Source of the DNA: JANELJ01 sp024511395
Lineage (GTDB): Bacteria; Pseudomonadota; Gammaproteobacteria; GRL18
Direction: 5' to 3'
DNA length: 64,000 nucleotides
Assembly: GCA_963681975.1 (NCBI GenBank)
Contig: OY820613.1
Location: 3,038,001 to 3,102,000, forward strand
Each line of letters starts with the position of its first letter. Within the stretch, counting starts at the first letter, position 1. A program made the translations under genes and the position numbers. Below, in pieces: positions 57,280 to 64,000 of the stretch. The notes below the pieces were generated by a model, which was not told the DNA's origin, made no database searches, and saw nothing but the letters and a program-made list of their open reading frames with translations.

Positions 57280-57391
57280 GTAACAGCGGCCGGGTGTCCC
57301 TTGATGATGTTTCGACAGCAGGGAGGCTGTCGAAAAGCATCCATGGATGGATTCACGGCGGCTTCAGCAAGGGATACACGGTTCCTGTTAC
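57280..57391. repeat. Structured repeat (conserved 64-nt core), copy 3
   Basis: The arms 57280-57303 and 57368-57391 are imperfectly complementary. The core 57304-57367 has TTCGACAGC/GCTGTCGAA and TCCATGGATGGATTCACGG. A 138-bp block containing most of this repeat is absent from the corresponding arm at 53.2 kb, where a single TTCCTGTT remains of the two that flank it here (57244 and 57382). Confidence 0.8.
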
Positions 57392-57522
57392 GGACTATCG
57401 GTTAACTGAGGTAATCAATAAATTTTAAATGATTCTCCTTTTTGGGGGAGCTGAAACTCTAAACTTTAGTTTACTTAATACATCAGGGCATAACTCCCTG
57501 TATGCCCTGATGCTGTTCTGCT

Positions 57523-58608
57523 TTAACTGTTTTCTCTGGCTCTCATATAAGCCTGCTCACTAACGGCGCTCCATTGTATGACATTTTTTCTGAAGTCAGT
57601 AAAGGATTTATAAATTTTACCGGACAGTTTGTCATGTTTGCCGACATCGGCAATAACCGCCTGTGATAGTTCATTGAGCTTTTTAATGACATCATCGGGA
57701 TACTGGCGCATCTCCACTTTATGCTTATTGATCAATGTCTGCAGTGCCTGGTTGTTTCTGGCGGTGTAATCAGCCAGCATATCCTGGTTGGCTACCTTAC
57801 AGGCGGCACGGACAATAACCTGCAGGTCTTTGGGCAGTTTATTGAATGCATCTTTATTAATCATGGCTTCCATAGTGGAACCCGGCTCATGCCAGCCCGG
57901 GTAATAATAGAATTTAGCCACCTTATAGAGGCCGAAAGCCATATCATTATAAGGACCGACCCATTCGGTCGCATCAATGGCGCCGGACAGCATGGAGGTG
58001 TATATTTCACCGCCGGGCAGGGTGACCGGGGTTCCGCCGGCACGTTTAAGGACTTCACCACCCATACCGGGAATACGCATTTTCAGGCCGTTCAGATCCG
58101 CTATGCTGTTAATTTCCTTATTAAACCAGCCGCCCATCTGCACACCAGTATTGCCCGCTGCATTGGGGATAAGGTTAAACTGATCGTAGAGTTCTTCCCA
58201 TAGCTGCATACCGCCGCCGTAATACAGCCAGGCATTCATTTCCTGAGCCGTCAGGCCGAAGGGTACGGAGGTAAAAAACTGGGTGGCAGGGTGTTTGCCC
58301 TTCCAGTAATAGGCGCCACTGTGCCCCATCTGGACGGTACCACGGGAGACCGCATCAAACACTTCCAGAGCCGGAACAATTTCATTGGCACCATAGACTT
58401 TTACTTTAAGCCTACCACCGCTCATTTCATTAATGGTTTTGGCCAGAAAATTAGCACCGGCACCCAGGCCGGGGAAGTTTTTAGGCCAGGATGTGACCAT
58501 TTTCCATTTAATGGTTTTAGCCGCGGATGCTGTTTGAATACCGCTGACCATGCCGGCGGCGGCTACGGAACCGGCGCCTGCGCCTTTAATAAAATCGCGT
58601 CTTTTCAT
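57523..58608 (-). CDS. dctP: TRAP transporter solute-binding protein (DctP family)
   Basis: 361 residues. A Tat-type signal (MKRRDFIKGAGAGSVAAAGM) is unusual but known in this family. Then IKWKMVTSWPKNFPGLGAGA, GLKMRIPGMGGEVLKRAG (ligand arginine region), and GAIDATEWVGPYNDMAFGLY. This resembles the keto-acid-binding TakP-type subgroup; the ligand is inferred. The dctQ/dctM membrane subunits are not beside it, since an IS element lies downstream. It is minus-strand, 138 bp after uvrD. Confidence 0.92.
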   Translation of the reverse strand: MKRRDFIKGAGAGSVAAAGMVSGIQTASAAKTIKWKMVTSWPKNFPGLGAGANFLAKTINEMSGGRLKVKVYGANEIVPALEVFDAVSRGTVQMGHSGAYYWKGKHPATQFFTSVPFGLTAQEMNAWLYYGGGMQLWEELYDQFNLIPNAAGNTGVQMGGWFNKEINSIADLNGLKMRIPGMGGEVLKRAGGTPVTLPGGEIYTSMLSGAIDATEWVGPYNDMAFGLYKVAKFYYYPGWHEPGSTMEAMINKDAFNKLPKDLQVIVRAACKVANQDMLADYTARNNQALQTLINKHKVEMRQYPDDVIKKLNELSQAVIADVGKHDKLSGKIYKSFTDFRKNVIQWSAVSEQAYMRARENS

Positions 58609-58693
58609 TATTTATTGCTCCTAGGGTTATTCCTTATTTTATAAAGTGCTTTATGCATTTTTATTATTTTCTTCAGGTTTGCCCTCACCCTGG

Positions 58694-58714
58694 CCCTCTC
58701 CCGGAGGGAGAGGG
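58694..58714. terminator. Hairpin between uvrD and dctP
   Basis: CCCTCTCCC-GGA-GGGAGAGGG, a 9-bp GC stem. No T-run follows, so it may be a dispersed repeat of the CCCTCTCCC type or an attenuator. Confidence 0.45.
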
Positions 58715-58746
58715 GATATGTGGGCGAAGGTTTTGGGTTCTATGAT

Positions 58747-61005
58747 TTATACTAATTTTGCAATATTCAGCATTAGCCAGCGGGTGCCTTCGTAATCAAA
58801 ATTGACCTGTACTCTGGCTCTTGCACCCATGCCTTCGATATCTATAACCGTGCCTTCACCGAATTTTTTATGGGTGACTCTCTGGCCTATACTGATGCCC
58901 TCTTCATTTTCATCACCCTGGCTGCTGCTGTAGTTATTCCGGGCAGCGGTAAAAGACGGACTCTGGTTTACAGCTCTGACTTGGCTGATTAATGACGCTG
59001 GGATTTCCGCCAGGAACTGGGAGGGGTAGGCCAGTTCGCTTCTGCCGTAAATGGTGCGGTTTTCAGCATGGGTCAGATGCAGCTGCTGACGGGCACGGGT
59101 AATGCCTACATAGCAAAGCCGGCGTTCTTCTTCCAGGCGGCCGCCGGTAAAATCCTGCAGGGCATTTTTATGAGGGAACAGACCCTGCTCCATACCGCAT
59201 AAAAATACCAGCTCAAATTCCAGCCCCTTGGCGCTGTGCAGACTCATTAACTGCACACAGTCTTCCCATTCATCCGCCTGACCCTCCCCGGCTTCCAGGG
59301 CGGCATGAGCCAGAAATTCCGCCAGCGGTGATATTGAGCCGGCCTCTTCAGATACATCACTGATCTGACTTAATTCAAGGCTGTCCTTAACCGCTTCGAG
59401 TAATGGGTCACCCTCATCATCAAAGCGTTTAGCCGCATTCACCAGTTCCTCCAAGTTTTCCACTTTAGCCTGCGCCCGTTCGGAATTTTCCTTGCCGTGA
59501 AATTCCTTTAACCGGGAAGCTTTAACAATATGTACTACCTGTTCTGACAGACTCATACTGTCATCGTTCACTGCGGCGGACATTTCATCAATTAAATCCA
59601 GGAATTTCTGCACGGATCCAGCGGCTCTGGCTGTCAACTGCCTGTCTGCAATCATGTCTACGGCTGTCTGCCATAAATGCTGCTCTCTGGCTACGGCTTC
59701 GGTACGTATCATTTCAATGGTACGTTGACCAATACCGCGTGTGGGTACATTAATGATCCGTTCCAGCGCGGCATCATCCTGACGGTTGGCCACCAGACGC
59801 AGATAAGCCAGGGCATCCTTGATTTCCGCCCGTTCATAAAAGCGTAGACCGCCGTAAACCCGATAGGGTATGGCACGTTTGACCAGTTCATATTCATGGG
59901 GCTGAGACTGGGTATTGGAACGATATAAAATAGCAATTTCACTGCGTTTGCCACCTTTTTCCACCCATTTTTCTATCTGGCTGGCCACATAGGCGGCTTC
60001 GTCAATTTCATTAAAAGCCTGGTAAACCTGTAACAGTTCACCTTCCCCATCTTCTGTCCATAACTCCTTGCCCAGCCGTTCGGTATTATTGGCAATAACC
60101 GCATTGGCGACTTCCAGAATATTACCCGTGGAACGGTAGTTCTGTTCCAGGCGAATGGTTTCACAACTGCCGGCCTTAAAGTCCTGTTCAAATTCGCGGA
60201 TATGTTCTATTTTTGCTCCCCGCCAGCCGTATATAGACTGATCATCATCACCCACCACAAAGGTATTAAGATGGGTATCAGGCAGGTTATTACCGCTGAG
60301 TACTTTCAGCCAGGCGTACTGAATGGTATTGGTATCCTGAAATTCGTCCACTAGGATATGACTGAAACGCTGCTGGTAATGCTTTAATAAATGGGGCTGT
60401 TTCAGCCATAACTCATGTGCTCTGAGCAACAGTTCAGCAAAGTCCACCAAGCCGGTACGCTGACACAAGGCTTCATACTGCTGATAAACTTCCAACATGT
60501 ATTCACGATTATGCAGTTCCCGGACATTGATGTGCTCACAGCGCAGACCATTATCCTTGCTTTCGTTAATAAACCACTGTACTTCCCTGGGCGGGTTCTG
60601 TTTGTCATCAATACCCAGTTCTTTCATAATCCGCTTAATCAGACGAAGTTGATCATCACTGTCTATGATCTGAAAGTTTTCCACTAGGTCGGCATCCTGC
60701 CAGTGGGCTCTTAACAGGCGGTGAGCCAAGCCGTGAAAAGTACCGACCCACATATTGCGTACCGGTGTTTTAAGCAGGTTTTCTATTCGAAAACGCATTT
60801 CTCCGGCGGCCTTATTGGTAAAGGTAACCGCCAGAATACTATAGGGGGAAACATTTTCTACCTGCACCAACCAGGCAATACGATGCACCAGCACCCGGGT
60901 TTTACCGCTGCCGGCACCGGCCAGTACCAGGTTGTTTTGTGCTTCTGAGCAGACAGCCTGACGCTGGGCTTTGTTCAGGGGAACGATTATGCGGGATATG
61001 TCCAT
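58747..61005 (-). CDS. uvrD: DNA helicase II UvrD
   Basis: 752 residues, superfamily 1A. All helicase motifs are visible: I (AGAGSGKTRVLVHRI), Ia (VTFTNKAAGEMR), II (ILVDEFQDTN), III (VGDDDQSIYGWRGA), IV (LEQNYRSTGNIL), V (VQLMSLHSAKGLEFELVFLC) and VI (EERRLCYVGITRARQQL). A C-terminal Tudor-like tail is present (GQRVTHKKFGEGTVIDIEG). It acts in nucleotide excision and mismatch repair. UvrD is preferred over Rep from length and tail. It sits downstream of glk and the deleted pgl. Confidence 0.96.
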   Translation of the reverse strand: MDISRIIVPLNKAQRQAVCSEAQNNLVLAGAGSGKTRVLVHRIAWLVQVENVSPYSILAVTFTNKAAGEMRFRIENLLKTPVRNMWVGTFHGLAHRLLRAHWQDADLVENFQIIDSDDQLRLIKRIMKELGIDDKQNPPREVQWFINESKDNGLRCEHINVRELHNREYMLEVYQQYEALCQRTGLVDFAELLLRAHELWLKQPHLLKHYQQRFSHILVDEFQDTNTIQYAWLKVLSGNNLPDTHLNTFVVGDDDQSIYGWRGAKIEHIREFEQDFKAGSCETIRLEQNYRSTGNILEVANAVIANNTERLGKELWTEDGEGELLQVYQAFNEIDEAAYVASQIEKWVEKGGKRSEIAILYRSNTQSQPHEYELVKRAIPYRVYGGLRFYERAEIKDALAYLRLVANRQDDAALERIINVPTRGIGQRTIEMIRTEAVAREQHLWQTAVDMIADRQLTARAAGSVQKFLDLIDEMSAAVNDDSMSLSEQVVHIVKASRLKEFHGKENSERAQAKVENLEELVNAAKRFDDEGDPLLEAVKDSLELSQISDVSEEAGSISPLAEFLAHAALEAGEGQADEWEDCVQLMSLHSAKGLEFELVFLCGMEQGLFPHKNALQDFTGGRLEEERRLCYVGITRARQQLHLTHAENRTIYGRSELAYPSQFLAEIPASLISQVRAVNQSPSFTAARNNYSSSQGDENEEGISIGQRVTHKKFGEGTVIDIEGMGARARVQVNFDYEGTRWLMLNIAKLV

Positions 61006-61026
61006 ATAGGTTATAGGTTAAAGATT

Positions 61027-61361
61027 TTAGGGTCTGGCATCGGGATCCAGCATTACATCAACACAGTTTAAGGCTCTAATGCGGGCAACGGGTAAGGGAG
61101 CGCCGGCCAGCCATTGTTTGACAGCGGCTTTCTTGCTGCTGCCGGCAACCAGAATAAGTGTGTGCTCACTTTGTGCCAAGGCTGGGGCTATTCAGCCAGC
61201 AGTTCATATATTCGTTTCGGGGTGGTACCTCCTGCCAGTACTAGGGTAAACCGGCCCTGCCTAGCCATGGCTTCCTCTGCTTTTGAGAGAATATGTTTAA
61301 CGGCCTCCCGTGCTACCTCTTCTGCACTGGGGTAGTAATACCAGCTGACTTTATCGTTCAT
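61027..61361 (-). pseudogene. pgl: 6-phosphogluconolactonase, internal deletion
   Basis: From ATG 61361: DKVSWYYYPSAEEVAREAVK, then RFTLVLAGGTTPKRIYELLA, the classic DevB/Pgl start, ending in TAG. In another frame SEHTLILVAGSSKKAAVKQW and VARIRALNCVDVMLDPDA give the normal C-terminus. The central 100 or more residues are gone. It stands between glk and uvrD. Confidence 0.85.
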
Positions 61362-61400
61362 TATTGTTTCCGGCTTTATCTTTAATCATTTATTTGCAAC

Positions 61401-62414
61401 TTAACGGCTTAATGGCCCTGCCGCATAGAGGGCCGGCCCGTACAGGGCGGTTTTATCGTTCATTATCACTTTAACCGGCATGGCTTCCAGTAAATGACTC
61501 ATGCGGCCCTTACGGGTAAAACCTTCCATAAACCGACCTGATTGTAACTGTTTTATGATTTTTGGCGCAATACCGCCACCCAGAAAAACGCCGCCATGGG
61601 ACATGATTTTTAAGGCCTGGTTAGCGGCCTCTACCCCGTAAAAATAGCAGAACCAGTCCAGTGCCTGTACACAGAGTGGATCTTTACCTGCCTGTGCCGC
61701 CAAGGAAATTTCGACTGTGGCATCACCCTTCTTCATGGCTTCTACCAGCCAATCTGGCGGCTGAACACCCTGGTCATGGCATAAAAACTGATAAATATTG
61801 TCCAGCCCCATACCGGAGACAATCCGTTCCCAGCTGACATGCTCAGGATACTTATACTGTAAAAATTCAGACAGCCGGTACTCGGTTTCACTGGTAGGGC
61901 TAAAATCAGTATGCCCTCCTTCAGAGGCAAAGGGGATATGCTGCTGCCCGTTCCAGAACAGTCCGGCTTCACCCAGACCGGTACCGGCGGCAATAATGGA
62001 GGCATTACCCGGTGTATTTTTACCCTGGTTAAGCTCAACAAAATCATCCGGCTTTAATGCCGCTATACCCCAGGCATTGGCTTCCAGATCATTGAGCAGC
62101 GCTGTTTTTTGCCAGCCGAACTGTTTAGCCAGCTGCGCCCCATCAATTGCCCAGGGCAGGTTCGTTACCTGGCAATGATTATCCTGCACCGGCCCGGCCA
62201 CGCCAAAGCAGGTGTATTGTATGGCTGAAGCCAGTTTCTGAACTTGCGGTTCAGCCAGAAACAGGCTCAAAATATCGGCCAGTGAAGCATGGCCACCGCT
62301 CTGCCAGGTCTGTTCATAAAGGGAATTAACCTGACTATTACCGTTATTCTCTGTGACTTCAAAAATACCCAGGCTAGTTTTGGTGCCGCCAATATCACCG
62401 GCTAGTACTTCCAT
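61401..62414 (-). CDS. glk: Glucokinase
   Basis: 337 residues of the Glk (not ROK) family: LAGDIGGTKTSLGIFEV (phosphate loop), LNDLEANAWGIAAL (catalytic aspartate region), AAGTGLGEAGLFW, FASEGGHTDFSPTSETEY and VFLGGGIAPKIIK. It phosphorylates glucose with ATP. Pairing with a pgl gene (now deleted) indicates a former glucose catabolic unit. Confidence 0.95.
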   Translation of the reverse strand: MEVLAGDIGGTKTSLGIFEVTENNGNSQVNSLYEQTWQSGGHASLADILSLFLAEPQVQKLASAIQYTCFGVAGPVQDNHCQVTNLPWAIDGAQLAKQFGWQKTALLNDLEANAWGIAALKPDDFVELNQGKNTPGNASIIAAGTGLGEAGLFWNGQQHIPFASEGGHTDFSPTSETEYRLSEFLQYKYPEHVSWERIVSGMGLDNIYQFLCHDQGVQPPDWLVEAMKKGDATVEISLAAQAGKDPLCVQALDWFCYFYGVEAANQALKIMSHGGVFLGGGIAPKIIKQLQSGRFMEGFTRKGRMSHLLEAMPVKVIMNDKTALYGPALYAAGPLSR

Positions 62415-62480
62415 ATTATCCCTGCTGCCTCTATACTGAATTTACTGGCTTCAATGTATGCTTTTACCGGGGGACTTGCA

Positions 62481-62807
62481 ATGTATAGACACTATTTTTT
62501 TATCGCAATAATTAACATACTGCTCTTAACTGCCTGCCAGTCCAATGAACTCAGCCCTGAGGAAATAGCAATACAGGATGCCGCTGATAAGCAGGTATCC
62601 AGCCTGCTGTTTGAGCAAAATCTGGATAACCATGCTTCTTATAATGTTCATAAAGATGGTTCAGTCATTATCTGCTTTGACCGTAACGTCAGTTCCGAAA
62701 GTTATACGGACATTGTACAAAAGTTAAGAGCGGCTCCTGAAATCAGCAGTGTCTATGCTGAACAGGACGGACAACAGGTTTGTCCCCTGAATTCTATACG
62801 TAAATAA
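62481..62807 (+). CDS. Small lipoprotein, unknown function
   Basis: 108 residues from ATG 62481, chosen over an in-frame ATG at 62454 because the signal begins MYRHYFFIAIINILLLTACQ with the lipobox LLTAC (Cys20). The mature part is acidic with two cysteines (VIICFDRNVSS, GQQVCPLNS) that could pair. No family recognised. Divergent from glk. Confidence 0.75.
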   Translation: MYRHYFFIAIINILLLTACQSNELSPEEIAIQDAADKQVSSLLFEQNLDNHASYNVHKDGSVIICFDRNVSSESYTDIVQKLRAAPEISSVYAEQDGQQVCPLNSIRK

Positions 62808-62961
62808 ACCTGCATCTATTACTTAAGTATTTGCTAATACAGCCGCTAATAAAATTAATCTTATTTTTAATATTTTTGAACGGATGCCATTTTAATTAGT
62901 TTCTATCCGTTTATTAAGCAAAACATAGTCTGATCAAGAACCCCTGACGAATAAAAACACT

Positions 62962-64000
62962 ATGAAAAAACAGGACATCCGCTACTCCGTTGGCATTAAG
63001 GTTATTTTACCTCTGGCCATTATCTTTCTATTGGCCATGGGGCTTTCTAACTGGTTTTTCAGCAATCACCTGTCTGAACAGATCCATGAGGATGTTATCA
63101 AGCAGACTCAAAGCACTGCCACTAACTTCTTTGACAGCCTTAATACCATGATGCTAACCGGTACCATTAGTAATAAGCAGATACTAAAAGACAAGGTGCT
63201 GAAAACACTGGCCATCAAGGAATTACGGGTTTTACATGGTGAAGGTCATTTACCCGGTACTGTACAGAGTGATAAAAACAAAATTCAGAATCAACTTGAT
63301 GAACGGGTCATGCAGGGCGAGGAAGTGATTGAGTGGGGTGAGCAGTATTGCTGCGATTATTTTTGCCTTTCTTATTTTCCGCAAGGTCGTAGTGACACCA
63401 CTGAGTGAATTTCGTAAAACCGCCAAAGTGATTAACAGTCTGCTGGAAGAATTTCAGACCGTTTTAAGCAATGTCTCCACAGCCAGTAAGGATCTGGCCG
63501 GCTCATCCAGCCAGTTAAACACTATTACTGAAAACACACTCAATAGTATTAATGAACAGTACCAGAAAATTGAAATTATTTCCGAGGTTACGCAAAACCT
63601 GTCAGAAAGCTCTAAACGAGTTTCCGAATGTTCACTGGATGCCGATAATGCTGTACTGGAAACCCAGAAAGATGCAGATTTCGGAGACCAGATGACCCAA
63701 AAGGTGTCTCAACAGCTAAGCAGCTTGGCAGGCAGTGTCTCCGATGCCAGCCAGATATCACTTGCCCTGGCAGAAGACAGTCAGAAAATATCCAAAGTTT
63801 TGCATACCATTAAGGAAATTGCTGAACAGACTAATCTGCTGGCGCTGAATGCCGCCATTGAAGCCGCCCGTGCCGGTGAGCATGGCCGTGGTTTTGCCGT
63901 GGTAGCTGACGAGGTGCGCCAGCTGTCTCAGAAAACTCAGGAATCCACCCTGGTGATTCAGGAAATTATTGAAAAATTACAGAAAAATTCATCACTGGCT
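62962..64000 (+). pseudogene. Methyl-accepting chemotaxis protein, internally deleted (runs past window end)
   Basis: The N-terminus has a membrane segment (VILPLAIIFLLAMGLSNWFF) and the start of a periplasmic sensor region (to GEEVIEWGEQ). The frame then changes. From about 63331 another frame gives the second membrane segment (SIAAIIFAFLIFRKVVVTPL) and only a stub of HAMP. The signalling domain follows, with the hallmark KEIAEQTNLLALNAAIEAAR at 63814-63873 and AGEHGRGFAVVADEVRQLSQ. Most of the sensor domain and HAMP are deleted. Confidence 0.82.

Larger units (their letters stand above)
56012..57469 (-). mobile_element. IS4/IS701-like element, complete ends
   Basis: 1458 bp. Ends CTAAAGTTTAGAGCAACAGC (left) and CTAAAGTTTAGAGTTTCAGC (complement of right). 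A roughly 300-bp non-coding 5' region includes the structured repeat 57280-57391. Target duplication not clear because the termini are themselves near-palindromic. Confidence 0.82.

Overview
The window is a gammaproteobacterial chromosome segment, judged from conserved gene order: mrdA-rodA-mltB-rlpA-dacA-dat-ybeD-lipB, then lptD-surA-pdxA-ksgA/apaG, lptG, and a glk-pgl-uvrD cluster. Base composition is moderately AT-rich. I cannot name the species. By my count about two fifths of the window is insertion-sequence DNA from at least seven groups: IS5-type (9 copies), IS982 (2), IS1111/IS110 (1), IS66 (1 plus a remnant), two kinds of IS4, an IS4/IS701-like type, and IS3/IS407 (1 plus a remnant). 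Many non-transposon genes are also broken. IS expansion together with many fresh pseudogenes is the pattern expected of a lineage that recently became host-restricted (symbiont-like); that lifestyle is inference.

Layout. 1-18 kb: the cell-elongation/peptidoglycan cluster continues into lipoate synthesis. It is interrupted between mltB and rlpA by an IS1111 element (itself carrying IS982) and an IS5 copy, and at the 3' end of rlpA by an IS66 element that carries two tandem IS5 copies. The cell-wall genes stay intact. 18-26 kb: a nucleoside-scavenging operon read on the minus strand, nupC-deoC-deoB-deoD-tsx, in which only deoB is whole. tsx carries a three-family IS nest and nupC is fused to deoC by a deletion. 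26-29.4 kb: an IS4 copy, an orphan sigma-54 activator and a guanine-deaminase-like gene. 29.5-45 kb: lptD-surA-pdxA, then a 4-kb scar (SLC13 permease pseudogene, IS10-like, IS66/IS3 chimera, ParE-type toxin-antitoxin pair), then ksgA, two IS5 copies, small genes, apaG and lptG. 45-57.5 kb: IS5 copies, a secreted Asn-rich protein, a RAYT pseudogene, an IS3 element, an alanine/serine-glyoxylate aminotransferase followed by a 10-bp tandem array, a rearranged IS4/IS701-like region, and tRNA-Leu(CAG). 57.5-64 kb: TRAP dctP, uvrD, a deleted pgl, glk, a lipoprotein, and a broken chemoreceptor running off the window.

How it fits together: outer-membrane biogenesis (lptD, surA, lptG), wall elongation (mrdA, rodA, mltB, rlpA, dacA), cofactor synthesis (pdxA, lipB) and translation (ksgA, tRNA-Leu) are kept. 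Nucleoside uptake and catabolism, an anion permease, chemotaxis, a competence-type ComFB protein and one pentose-phosphate-pathway enzyme are being lost. Target duplications show the order of several nested insertions. The most unusual non-coding item is a three-copy structured repeat with a conserved core, a compensatory base pair and a locus-specific long stem.
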